From contig CAIMSU010000233.1 of assembly GCA_903844155.1 (NCBI GenBank), positions 20,854-84,853 on the forward strand: 64,000 nt of DNA. Direction: 5' to 3'. Every line of letters starts with the position of its first letter. The stretch's first letter is position 1. Below, one piece after another: positions 16,664 through 24,958 of the stretch. Position numbers and translations under genes: made by a program. This DNA is from an uncultured Pseudomonadota bacterium. GTDB taxonomy: Bacteria > Myxococcota_A > UBA796 > SXON01. The notes under the pieces were generated by a model, which ran no database searches, was not told where the DNA came from, and saw only the letters and a program-made list of their open reading frames with translations.

Positions 16664-17002
16664 TCAGCGTCCCCAGTCGTCGCCCGGCGGCGTGGCCGGG
16701 GCTTCCGAGGGCGACGCCGGCCGACCAGCCGAGCGCAAAAGCGCCTCCTGTTCCAGCCGCGCCACCGTTCGGGCGAGCGTTCGGCGCCTCGCCCACCCCA
16801 GGATCGTCGCCAGCACGAAGCCAACGCCGAAGCTTCCCCAGAGCAACCAGGGGATCGCGACGGGCTGGCTCAACTTCCAGGCGGCCAGGACGACGTCGAA
16901 GGACAGCGTCGTGGTGCGCGAGAGGTTCTGGACCGTGAACATGACCGCGCCGAGCAGGACGAGGAGGACGACGGTGAGCCGTGAGGCCTGGGACCAGCGC
17001 AT
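16664..17002 (-). CDS. LapA-like (DUF1049) small membrane protein
   Basis: 112 residues: two membrane segments (about 8-26 and 50-68) separated by a short extracytoplasmic loop, then a charged cytoplasmic tail predicted as coiled coil (ARTVARLEQEALL). This is the LapA/DUF1049 layout; the E. coli member (LapA, YciS) helps regulate lipopolysaccharide assembly through LapB and FtsH. No LapB-like gene is adjacent. It is 18 bp downstream of the isopentenyl-diphosphate isomerase gene and probably the last gene of that minus-strand run. Confidence 0.72.
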   Translation of the reverse strand: MRWSQASRLTVVLLVLLGAVMFTVQNLSRTTTLSFDVVLAAWKLSQPVAIPWLLWGSFGVGFVLATILGWARRRTLARTVARLEQEALLRSAGRPASPSEAPATPPGDDWGR

Positions 17003-17020
17003 CCGGAGAAAGTAGCCCGG

Positions 17021-18103
17021 TCAGCGATTGTCTGGGAGCCAGTCACGCAGTCGGCCGGTGACCAGCTTCGGGACGTGCGAAAGAGCTGTCACACTCCCCG
17101 CTCCCGCGAGGAGGCACGCGACCCGCAGTTCGTCGATCACGGCCGCGATCGCCGCGTCGAGCTCTCCGCGCGCGTTGGCCTGCAGGAACGGTCTGGCGAT
17201 GCCGCAACAGCGGGCGCCGAGCGCCAGCGCTTTGGCGACCTCCAGCCCGTTCGAGATCCCGCCCGTCGCACAGATCGCGAGGTTCAGACCCGAGAGTTGG
17301 ACGACGCTGGCCGCCGTCGGAATCCCCCACTCCCGGAACCGCTCCCCGATCGCCTTGCTCGCCGCGCCCGTCGCCCGGGCCGTTTCAACGGCCACCCAGG
17401 ACGTTCCACCCGCGCCCGAGGTGTCGACATGCGTGACGCCAAGCCCGACCAGCCGCTCGCCAACGCCCCGCGAAAGCCCACATCCGGTCTCCTTGACGAT
17501 GACGGGGAGGCCAAGCTCCTCGACCAACCGTCGAATTGTGGCCGCGCCCCCTCGGAAGTCCCGATCGCCGCCCGGCTGGACGACCTCCATGGCGGGGTTG
17601 AGGTGCACGCAGAGCGCGTCGCACCCGGTCTCGTCGACCATCGCCCGCAACCGCGCCGTCGGCGTCTCGCTCGCCTGGACGACGCCGATGTTGCCGAGCA
17701 CGAGCGCATCCGGCGCGACGTCGCGGACGTGGTAGCCGTCGCGGATCCCGCGCACGAGCAAGGGCCGCTGGCTGCCGAACGCAAAGCCGATCCCGAACTT
17801 CTGCGCGGCCCGCGCGAGCTCGCGGTTGATGCGCTCGGCATCCGGCGTGCCGCCGGTCATCGCCGCGATGATCAGGGGCGCGCGGAGCGGCTTCCCGGCA
17901 AACGCCGTGCGCAGGTCGATGGCGTCGAGATGCAGCTCCGGGAGCGCATCGTGGACGAGTTCGACGTCGTCGAGCAGCGTCGTACGGGCGCGAAAACCGA
18001 CGTCGCCATCGAGGCAGAGCGCGATGTGGTCCGACTTGCGCGCGGCGATGCCGGCCTGGGCTGCGTCCGGACCAGGCGCCGACAGGTCGTGCGGGTCGGG
18101 CAT
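17021..18103 (-). CDS. fni: Isopentenyl-diphosphate delta-isomerase, type 2 (FMN dependent)
   Basis: 360 residues. ARKSDHI at the N-terminus, AAMTGG, NIGVVQ, VKETGCG, DTSGAGGTSW and CATGGISNG are the Idi-2 signatures that bind FMN and IPP. It interconverts IPP and DMAPP. The motif usually written HLNxxQE reads HLNPAME here, so the conserved catalytic Gln is a Met; flanking residues (VVQPGGDRDF) are normal. The start at 18103 shares its A with the stop of the Cys-rich lipoprotein upstream (TGATG), indicating coupling. Supplying prenyl diphosphate could support CtaB, encoded in the same block, but that is inference. Confidence 0.9.
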   Translation of the reverse strand: MPDPHDLSAPGPDAAQAGIAARKSDHIALCLDGDVGFRARTTLLDDVELVHDALPELHLDAIDLRTAFAGKPLRAPLIIAAMTGGTPDAERINRELARAAQKFGIGFAFGSQRPLLVRGIRDGYHVRDVAPDALVLGNIGVVQASETPTARLRAMVDETGCDALCVHLNPAMEVVQPGGDRDFRGGAATIRRLVEELGLPVIVKETGCGLSRGVGERLVGLGVTHVDTSGAGGTSWVAVETARATGAASKAIGERFREWGIPTAASVVQLSGLNLAICATGGISNGLEVAKALALGARCCGIARPFLQANARGELDAAIAAVIDELRVACLLAGAGSVTALSHVPKLVTGRLRDWLPDNR

Positions 18104-18459
18104 CAGGCGCCAACGCAGGCGGCGAACGCGGCGTCGTCGCACTCAACGAACGCCCCGTCACACGTCGACCAGGCCGATCCGTCCACGATCTCATCGCAAC
18201 TGGCCGTTCGCAGATCGTGCAGGCATTGAGCCGCCACGGACGCGTCGTAGGCGCAATCCTGCACTTCGCAGGCGTACAGCGCGCCGTCGCTGGCGTCGAG
18301 CTCTGAGCGGCACTCGCCGACATCGCCGTACATCGTGTCGAACGTCCCCTGCGCGCACTCGTACTGCCGCTCGCAGGTATATTGGTCGAGCTTCGCTCCG
18401 AAGGAGGCCGCGGAGACACAGCCGCCCAACGACCACGCGAGGAGGAGAGATGCCCGCAT
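18103..18459 (-). CDS. Small Cys-rich lipoprotein, paralogue of the upstream gene
   Basis: 118 residues with a signal peptide ending in a lipobox-like LLAWSLGGC and ten further Cys, including CERQYECAQGTF and CEVQDCAYD. It aligns with the product of 18468-18827 in length, Cys spacing and motifs (C.R..EC..G.F, C....C.YD/FD, C.....R...C). The function is unknown; a disulfide-rich periplasmic or surface protein is likely. ATG at 18459 follows GAGGGG; 8 bp separate it from its paralogue. Confidence 0.7.
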   Translation of the reverse strand: MRASLLLAWSLGGCVSAASFGAKLDQYTCERQYECAQGTFDTMYGDVGECRSELDASDGALYACEVQDCAYDASVAAQCLHDLRTASCDEIVDGSAWSTCDGAFVECDDAAFAACVGA

Positions 18460-18467
18460 TCCGCCCC

Positions 18468-18827
18468 TCAAAACACCGTATTGATGAGGCACTCGCCCAG
18501 GGCGTTGTCGTCGCAGCGCGGGTAGACGTCCGCCGGGTCGCAGTCGTTGGCGTAGTCGAACTGCTGGATCTGGGAGCAGTCGTCGGTGCGAATGGCCTTG
18601 ATGCACGTTGCCGCCGCCTTCGGATCGAAGTCGCAGTTGTCAATGTAGCACTGGTTCGCGGCGTCGCCGTTGTTGTCGTTCGTCTGCTCGCAGTCGCTCA
18701 AGCTGCTGTAGTTGGACTCAAACGCGCCCTTGTCGCACTCGTCGAGCCGCTTGCAGCCGAGCGCGTTGGCCGTGTGCAGGAAGTTGTCGGCGGTCACACA
18801 GGCGAAAAGGCCAAGGGCGAGGATCAT
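18468..18827 (-). CDS. Small Cys-rich lipoprotein
   Basis: 119 residues. The N-terminus (MILALGLFAC) is a very short lipoprotein signal, and ten more Cys follow in pairs (CKRLDEC, CYIDNCDFD, CIKAIRTDDC, CDPADVYPRC). It is the tandem paralogue of 18103-18459. I do not recognise the family. It lies between a MauG-like dihaem protein and fni, and may be co-transcribed with the oxidase cluster. Confidence 0.7.
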   Translation of the reverse strand: MILALGLFACVTADNFLHTANALGCKRLDECDKGAFESNYSSLSDCEQTNDNNGDAANQCYIDNCDFDPKAAATCIKAIRTDDCSQIQQFDYANDCDPADVYPRCDDNALGECLINTVF

Positions 18828-18849
18828 CGGGCGCTCCGGTGGGCCGCTG

Positions 18850-20019
18850 CTAACGCGCCGGACTGGACAACGTCCCCAGAAACGCCTCCAGATCGTCCAT
18901 CTCGCGCTGCGAGAGCGAGAGGGGCTGCAGCGTGAGCTCGCGATGGCCGATGAGCGGCGTGCCCGGCAGCGTGCTGTAGAACGCGAGGACGGCGGCCAGC
19001 GTTGCGATCGACCCGTCGTGCATGTACGGCGCGGTATCGGCGACGTTGCGCAGGCTCGGCGTCTTGAAGGCGAGCGGCCAGTCAGGAAAGGATGGATCGA
19101 GGAAGCGAAGCTCGGCGCAAGGGTGGGCGGTCGCTTTGGGGCCCGATGAGGTCGCGGGAGGCGCGATGAGCGCGGGCAGGTGCGCGTCCGAGTAGGGGCC
19201 GAGGCAATTGTAGGGGTCGTCCAGCACCGCCGTGGCGCCGAGCGCGCGCCCGATGTCCATGCCCCCCTTCGCGATCTCGGGGACGCCGATGTTGTGGAAG
19301 GATCCGTCGGTGAACAACGGGCCGGAGTGGCAGTTCACGCAGCCGCGCCGCAGGAACACGCGGAGCCCGGCTTGCTCGTCACCGGTCAGGACGGTCGACG
19401 AACCCGTCGCCCGGAGATCCGCGACGAACGCGTCGAAGCGCGCGGGACCAGGACCGAGGGTGCGCTCGTAGGCCTCGAGCGCCTTCCCGACGAGCGCGAG
19501 GGTGAGGTTCGAATCCTCGGGCAGCGGCCCGAAGGCCTCGCCAAACGCGACGGCATCGACGTCCCGAACGCGAGCCTGGACGCTCTCGGCCGTCGCCCCC
19601 ATCTCGACCGGGTTGCGCATCGGTCCCGTCGCCTGCGCCCACGCGGAGTCAGCCCGGCCATCCCAGAAGAACCACGTCTGCCAGGCGGCCGTCTCGACGC
19701 TCGGCACGTTCCGGTTGCCGGTTCCAAGCGCGGTGTGGACACGCTCGCCGTCCGTGAAATGGCGCTTCGGATCGTGGCAAGTGGCGCATGCGGTCTTTCC
19801 GTCGGCCGAGAGCCCCGGATCGAAGAACAGGGTCTTCCCAATGGCAGCGGCGGCCGGCGAGTCGGCGTAGCGGTTCGATGCCGACGGGGGCGGCGCGGGG
19901 ACCGGCGACATCGTCAGCACCTGCGCCAGCTCGCCCGGCGTCAACGCGTCGCCCGAACAGCCTGCAAGCGCGCTCAGCGCCACGGCAAGGAGCGGCGACC
20001 TACAGCGTGTCGTGGACAT
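18850..20019 (-). CDS. Dihaem cytochrome c peroxidase / MauG-like lipoprotein
   Basis: 389 residues. A lipobox (LSALAGC) is followed by two CxxCH sites, CATCH near residue 80 and CVNCH near residue 230, the spacing of bacterial dihaem peroxidases and MauG. GKTLFFDPGLSADGKTACATCH-type context, RNVPSVETAAW and the distal PYMHDGSIATL motif support the family. It should act in the periplasm, reducing hydrogen peroxide or oxidising a protein partner. I take the internal ATG at 20019, since it begins the signal peptide; it overlaps the 3' end of the FixH/YtkA-like gene by 20 bp. Confidence 0.88.
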   Translation of the reverse strand: MSTTRCRSPLLAVALSALAGCSGDALTPGELAQVLTMSPVPAPPPSASNRYADSPAAAAIGKTLFFDPGLSADGKTACATCHDPKRHFTDGERVHTALGTGNRNVPSVETAAWQTWFFWDGRADSAWAQATGPMRNPVEMGATAESVQARVRDVDAVAFGEAFGPLPEDSNLTLALVGKALEAYERTLGPGPARFDAFVADLRATGSSTVLTGDEQAGLRVFLRRGCVNCHSGPLFTDGSFHNIGVPEIAKGGMDIGRALGATAVLDDPYNCLGPYSDAHLPALIAPPATSSGPKATAHPCAELRFLDPSFPDWPLAFKTPSLRNVADTAPYMHDGSIATLAAVLAFYSTLPGTPLIGHRELTLQPLSLSQREMDDLEAFLGTLSSPAR

Positions 20020-20491
20020 CGGCTGAGTCCGTCCCGTTCGGGCCCCGGATCTCAAAGTGGATGACCCACTCGCCCGCCATGTGGAATTTCATGCCATCGG
20101 TGACGTAGACGCCATCGGGGTGGACGCAAACGGGGGCGGTGCCGTCCGTCGGGGCGGAGCAGGTGCCCGGGTCCGTGATCGGGTGCGTCGCCATGCCGTG
20201 CCCGTGCTGGGGCATGGACGCGTCAACCGTCACGGTCGCGTTGGTGACGGGCGCGCCGGACGCGTCGGACACGGCGGTTCGGATTGAGAAGAGCTCGTTG
20301 AACGGGATGGTCGCGGGGGTGGTCGACCAGGTGAGGTGGTACTTGCCGACGGCGGTGGTGACTGCGTCCGGGGAGGCAGGGACGGCCGACGAGGTCGCGC
20401 CGCCAGACGGCGTTTGCACGACGATCGCCACGGGGCCTCCCGGCGACGACGTCGTCGTCGAACACGCGACAAGCACGAGGAGCGCGATCAT
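20000..20491 (-). CDS. FixH/YtkA-like lipoprotein
   Basis: 163 residues with a lipobox (LLVLVAC) and a beta-sandwich resembling YtkA/FixH domains (LTWSTTPATIPFNELFSI, then MPQHGHGMATHPIT and KFHMAGEWVIHFEI). His and Met residues are frequent in the middle segment and could bind copper. The gene overlaps ctaG by 4 bp (ATGA), so a role in copper delivery or assembly of the caa3 oxidase is plausible. Similar domains elsewhere are annotated only by context. Confidence 0.72.
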   Translation of the reverse strand: MIALLVLVACSTTTSSPGGPVAIVVQTPSGGATSSAVPASPDAVTTAVGKYHLTWSTTPATIPFNELFSIRTAVSDASGAPVTNATVTVDASMPQHGHGMATHPITDPGTCSAPTDGTAPVCVHPDGVYVTDGMKFHMAGEWVIHFEIRGPNGTDSADVHDTL

Positions 20492-21441
20492 GTCGCCCTC
20501 CCCTCGCCTTCACGCTGCATCGCCGCGACGTGCGCCAGGACGTCCCTGGCCCGCTCTGCCCGCTCCTCCTTCAGCCACTGCGCGAACACGTAGATCATGC
20601 AGCTCCAGAGCACCAGCCCGCCCGGCAGCCACATCAACAGGCCGCCGTAGCGCTGGTCCATGAGCGGCGTGATGCCCCAGATGCGCGGCGCGTTCACGTA
20701 GCCCTGGTAGATCATCGTGCTTGAAAGCGTGATGATCGCGCCGAGGATCTTCATCGGCAGCGTCATGCAAAACAGGTACAGCATCTGGGCAAAGCGGTGG
20801 GGCTTCGGCAGGCTCGGCGCGGTGCAGAGCAGGCCAAACCAGGCGATCACCGCCGTGGACATGAACATCAGGTGCTCGCCGATGTGCACGTTGTGGTCCC
20901 GGATCGCAAGATCGTACATGTACGGGATGTGCCAGAAGAACAACGTGCCGTTGTAGGCGATGAACTTCACGGGCAGGCTGCCAAAGAAGTCGGAGAGGCG
21001 TTTGATGCGCGGCACGGTCAGCGCCTTCTCGACCAGCCAGTCCGGCATCCCGAGCACCGTCAGCGGCGCCCAGATGAGCGTCAACATCAGGTGCTGGATC
21101 ATGTGCGCGCAGAACAGGTAGTAGTCGGACAGGTGATGGAGCGGCCCGTTGAGGCTCAGCATCAACACGAGCTGTCCAAGGTAGAAGCAGCGTTGTCGCC
21201 ACGTCTCGCCGGTCACCGGCGACCAATTGTACCGCACCCGCCACGTCGTCATCGCCTGACGGTAGATCCAGCAGAACGCGAGGATGCCGACCACTACGGT
21301 GACGTGAAGGTCAAGCACCTTCCAGGCGTCCGGCGGCGCGTTCGCGTAGTCGAACTCGCGCGTGTCCCACGGCAGCACCACGCCCGTGTGCGCGCTCGCC
21401 CGCGAAACGGCCAGCAGGAGCGGCAGGAGGACCGGGAGCAT
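20488..21441 (-). CDS. ctaG: Cytochrome c oxidase assembly protein, caa3-type CtaG
   Basis: 317 residues with a signal-like first segment and about seven membrane helices. HHLSDYYLFCAHMIQHLMLT, FFWHIPYMYDLAI and HIGEHLMFM give the conserved His pattern of the caa3_CtaG family (PF09678), which is unrelated to the copper chaperone CtaG/Cox11. In Bacillus this protein is needed for an active caa3 oxidase. It starts 15 bp after the subunit IV-cytochrome gene. Confidence 0.88.
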   Translation of the reverse strand: MLPVLLPLLLAVSRASAHTGVVLPWDTREFDYANAPPDAWKVLDLHVTVVVGILAFCWIYRQAMTTWRVRYNWSPVTGETWRQRCFYLGQLVLMLSLNGPLHHLSDYYLFCAHMIQHLMLTLIWAPLTVLGMPDWLVEKALTVPRIKRLSDFFGSLPVKFIAYNGTLFFWHIPYMYDLAIRDHNVHIGEHLMFMSTAVIAWFGLLCTAPSLPKPHRFAQMLYLFCMTLPMKILGAIITLSSTMIYQGYVNAPRIWGITPLMDQRYGGLLMWLPGGLVLWSCMIYVFAQWLKEERAERARDVLAHVAAMQREGEGRAT

Positions 21442-21456
21442 GACGGGTCCGAGCCC

Positions 21457-22344
21457 CTACCGGAGCGCGGTCACCTGCGCGGGCTCGACGAGGCCGCCGT
21501 TGTTGGACCACGAGTTGCGCTCATACGTGATGACCGAGGCGATCTCCTGGTCGTTGAGCACGGGGCCCCACGCCTGCATTGCCGCGCCGTAGGACACGCC
21601 GTTGATTGCCTTGCCGTTCAGGCCCTTCAACACGGTCGTGATGTGCTGGCTGACGTCCCCGCCGTTCACGATCGGGTCGTTGGCAAGCGGGGGAAACGCC
21701 CCGGGCAAGCCGAGGCCAGTGGCCTGGTGGCAGGCGGCGCACTTGCTCTCGAACACTTCCTCGCCCTTCTTCATCAACACTGTCTTCTTATCGTCGGCCG
21801 ACTTGGCATCCCATCCGTCGAACGCCGGATCCGGCGGTGCGACCACCACCTTCAGCGCGTCGTAGGCGGGCTGGTTGGTGAACGCGATCCACGGGGAGGA
21901 GCAGTACTCGTTCCCGGTCGCCGCGCTCTTCACCCAGGCGTTGCAGTCGCCCTTCCAGCGGCCGCGGTAGCGTTCAACGACGTCGTCGCTGTCGCGCACC
22001 TCGGTCCTGGCGCCGGTGACCGGGTCCTTGTGGGTGCGCACTGGCCATTGCAGGGACCACGTTCCGAACAGGGCCATCAGCACCGAGACGCTAAGTCCCG
22101 CCAGCACCAGCGGGATGAAGAAGAGCCGGTTGTTGATCGGCTTGTCGCCGTAGAGGTGCATGAAGAACAGCACGACGACGGTGAACTTGACGGCGGACAA
22201 CCCGAGCAACACCGGGGGCGGGATCTGCAAGATCCCGAACAACGGCATGAGCTCGAACGCCGTTACGGCAACGAGAAAGCCGAAGATCCCGAGGTACTTG
22301 GGGATGGGGTTGTGGGCGTGATCGCCGGATTCCGGGGTGCTCAT
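21457..22344 (-). CDS. Cytochrome c oxidase subunit IV fused to a class I cytochrome c
   Basis: 295 residues. Residues 1-95 have three membrane helices in the pattern of prokaryotic subunit IV (PF03626: KYLGIFGFLVAVTAFEL, LSAVKFTVVVLFFMHLYGD). Residues about 190-285 form a monohaem cytochrome c with CAACH near 205 and the distal Met in YGAAMQAWGPVLNDQEI. A segment containing two extra Cys (GDCNAW, NEYC) joins them. Subunit II of this oxidase also has its own haem c, so the complex would carry two. The start shares ATGA with the stop of ctaE; an upstream open frame to 22746 is only a shadow. Confidence 0.87.
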   Translation of the reverse strand: MSTPESGDHAHNPIPKYLGIFGFLVAVTAFELMPLFGILQIPPPVLLGLSAVKFTVVVLFFMHLYGDKPINNRLFFIPLVLAGLSVSVLMALFGTWSLQWPVRTHKDPVTGARTEVRDSDDVVERYRGRWKGDCNAWVKSAATGNEYCSSPWIAFTNQPAYDALKVVVAPPDPAFDGWDAKSADDKKTVLMKKGEEVFESKCAACHQATGLGLPGAFPPLANDPIVNGGDVSQHITTVLKGLNGKAINGVSYGAAMQAWGPVLNDQEIASVITYERNSWSNNGGLVEPAQVTALR

Positions 22345-22967
22345 GACGTGAACTCGAGCAGGTAGACGAGGGTGAAGATGAGGATCCACACGATGTCGAC
22401 GAAGTGCCAGTACAGGCCGATCACTTCGGTCGTGATGCCGTTGTCGGCGAGCTTGCCGGTGCGAACCGCCCAAAGCAGCGAGCCGAGCAGGAACACGCCG
22501 AGCGCCACGTGCGCGCCGTGGAAGCCGGTGAGGACGAAGAACGTGCAGCCGAACAGGTTGGACTTGAGGGTCAACCCCTCTTCGACGAACGAGGTGAACT
22601 CGTAGGCCTGGAACCCGAGGAAGATCAGGCCGCCGGCCATGGTCGCCAGCGTCCACAGCGTGAACTTCCGGATGTCGCCGATCTTGGCGTAGTGCACCGC
22701 CAGCACCATGAACAACGACGACAACAGCAGGTCGAACGTCGAGCACGACGTGACCGCCGGCGCAAACACGTCCAGCGGGTACGGCCCGTTCAAGCTCTTC
22801 CCGCGGCTCGACATGTAGGTCCCGATCAGCGACCCGAAGAAGAAGCAGTCAGACCCGAGAAAGGTCCACATCGCCAGCTTGTACGCGGGTACGCCGGTGA
22901 CGGTGTACTCCGCGGCGGGCGCGTGCCCGGCTCCATGCGATGCGTCGGCGGTGGCGGCAGAAGACAC
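22341..22967 (-). CDS. ctaE: Cytochrome c oxidase subunit III
   Basis: 208 residues with five membrane helices, the short form common in caa3 oxidases. MWTFLGSDCFFFGSLIG, FLGFQAYEF, GFHGAHVALGV and YWHFVDIVWILIF are family signatures. The start is GTG at 22967 with GGAG upstream. It couples by ATGA to the subunit IV-cytochrome fusion. Confidence 0.95.
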   Translation of the reverse strand: MSSAATADASHGAGHAPAAEYTVTGVPAYKLAMWTFLGSDCFFFGSLIGTYMSSRGKSLNGPYPLDVFAPAVTSCSTFDLLLSSLFMVLAVHYAKIGDIRKFTLWTLATMAGGLIFLGFQAYEFTSFVEEGLTLKSNLFGCTFFVLTGFHGAHVALGVFLLGSLLWAVRTGKLADNGITTEVIGLYWHFVDIVWILIFTLVYLLEFTS

Positions 22968-23036
22968 GCGGTGCTCCGGAGGGCGAGGTGCGGGTGGAAG
23001 ACATCGAAGGGCAGGTGCCGGCCGGCACCCAAAGGG

Positions 23037-24920
23037 CTAGTGGCCGGGCTCGAGGAACCAGCGGAAGCAAGAGGTGAACCCACAGATCGCCGCGGTGATC
23101 GCCGAGCAGACGCCAAACTCAAACCACTGGCCTGCCATCAGCCACGAGGCGAGAAACCAGGCGACAGAGAGGGCCAGGAGCAACGGCCAGATGGATGGCG
23201 GCGGGATGTGGATGTGCTCGTGCGAGTCGGGGAGCGAGTAGCCCGGGCCCGGCCCGTGGTTCTTGTCCCACACCGGACGCTCACTGTACACCATGGGCGT
23301 GATGTCGAAATTGTGCACCTTCGGCGGCGAATCACAGAGCCACTCCAGGCTCGACGCGTCCCAGGGGTTCGCGCTGGCGACAAGCTCCTTCCGGCGGATC
23401 GACCGGACCAGGTCGATGATGAACAGCAGCACGCCAAACGCGATGATGAACGCGCCAACGGTCTCGATCATGTTGGGAATCTCCCAGCCAAGACCGGCGT
23501 CGTACGTGTAGATGCGCCGGGGCATGCCCGCCGCGCCCACGATGTGCATCGGGAAGAACGTGGTGTTGAACCCGACGAAGAGGACGCCGAAAATCCACCG
23601 GCCCCAGCTCTCCGAGAGGAACTTCCCGCTCATCTTCGGGAACCAGTAGTAGATGCCTGAGAGCAGCCCGAACACCGCGCCGCCGAACAACACATAGTGG
23701 AAGTGCGCCACCACGAAGTAGCTGTCCTGCTGCTGCAGATCGACCGGCGGGCTCGCGTGCATGATGCCCGAGAGGCCGCCCATCGTGAACATGCAGACAA
23801 AACCGAGCGAGAACAACATCGCGGTCGTCAGCCGAAGCTGCCCGCCCCAGATCGTCGCCAGCCAGTTGAAGATCTTGACGCCAGTGGGGATGGCGATGAG
23901 CATGGTGCTCACCGAGAACGATGCGTCCGCCGCGGCGCCGAGGCCCGTCGTGAACATGTGGTGCGACCACACACCGAAGCCGAGCAGGCCGATGGTGATG
24001 CCCGAGAAGATGACGAACGGCGCGCCGAAGAGCGGCTTGCGCGAGAACGTCGGCAGGACCTCGGAGACGATGCCCATCGCCGGCAGGATGAGGATGTAGA
24101 CCTCGGGGTGCCCGAACAGCCAGAACAGGTGCTGCCAAAGGAGAGGATCACCGCCGCCTTCGGGCATGTAGAAGTGCGTGCCGAACAGCCGATCGAACAG
24201 CAGGAGAACGAGCGCGATGGTGATGCACGGGAACGCGAGCACGACGAGGAACTGCACCACCAGCGTCATCCACGTGAACACCGGCATGCGGAGCATGGTC
24301 ATGCCCGGCGCGCGCAGGTTGAAGATCGTGACGATGAAGTTGAACCCCGCGGCCATCGACGCGATGCCGAGGATCTGCAACCCGCAGATCCAGAAGTCGA
24401 TCGACGCGCCGGGCGTGTACGCCTTCTCCGTGAGGGTCGCGTAGCCGAACCACCCGCCGTCGGGAATCACGCGCATGTCGACGAACGGCGTGATGAGGAA
24501 TGGCAGATTCAGGACAATGCCGCCGCACAGGAACAGCCAGTAACTGAAGGCGTTCAAGCGCGGGAAGATGACGTCCCGGGCGCCAATCTGCAGCGGCACC
24601 ATGTAGTTGAAGAACGCGGCGGAGAACGGCATGACCCCGAGGAAGATCATGGTCGTGCCGTGCATCGTGAACAGCGCGTTGTACGTCGCGGCGTCCACGA
24701 TGTGCTGGCCTGGCTGGGCGAGCTGGGTGCGAATGATGAGGGCCTCAATCCCACCCATCACGAAGAAGCACAACGCCGACAACCCGTAGAGGATGCCGAT
24801 GCGCTTGTGGTCCGAGGTCATGATCCACGAGAGGATCCACTTGCCGAAGCTCATCTCGCCGTAGGCGGCGCTGGATTCAGCGGGGTGATCGGCAGGCTCG
24901 GCGTGTGCGGGGGTGGCCAT
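23037..24920 (-). CDS. ctaD: Cytochrome c oxidase subunit I
   Basis: 627 residues, about twelve core membrane helices plus two at the C-terminus. The haem a ligand region (FTMHGTTM), the CuB region with the Tyr-His crosslink and type A1 Glu (GHPEVYILILP), the paired HH of WSHHMF and the final VAHFHYVLFG are all present, so it is an A1-type proton-pumping haem-copper oxidase. The C-terminal 60 residues with two further helices (WPLLLALSVAWFLASW and VCSAITAAICGF) resemble extensions seen in caa3 enzymes. It lies 38 bp after ctaC. Confidence 0.96.
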   Translation of the reverse strand: MATPAHAEPADHPAESSAAYGEMSFGKWILSWIMTSDHKRIGILYGLSALCFFVMGGIEALIIRTQLAQPGQHIVDAATYNALFTMHGTTMIFLGVMPFSAAFFNYMVPLQIGARDVIFPRLNAFSYWLFLCGGIVLNLPFLITPFVDMRVIPDGGWFGYATLTEKAYTPGASIDFWICGLQILGIASMAAGFNFIVTIFNLRAPGMTMLRMPVFTWMTLVVQFLVVLAFPCITIALVLLLFDRLFGTHFYMPEGGGDPLLWQHLFWLFGHPEVYILILPAMGIVSEVLPTFSRKPLFGAPFVIFSGITIGLLGFGVWSHHMFTTGLGAAADASFSVSTMLIAIPTGVKIFNWLATIWGGQLRLTTAMLFSLGFVCMFTMGGLSGIMHASPPVDLQQQDSYFVVAHFHYVLFGGAVFGLLSGIYYWFPKMSGKFLSESWGRWIFGVLFVGFNTTFFPMHIVGAAGMPRRIYTYDAGLGWEIPNMIETVGAFIIAFGVLLFIIDLVRSIRRKELVASANPWDASSLEWLCDSPPKVHNFDITPMVYSERPVWDKNHGPGPGYSLPDSHEHIHIPPPSIWPLLLALSVAWFLASWLMAGQWFEFGVCSAITAAICGFTSCFRWFLEPGH

Positions 24921-24958
24921 GTACGCTCGCTCGCTACGTGTAGGAGGGACGAAGGGGT

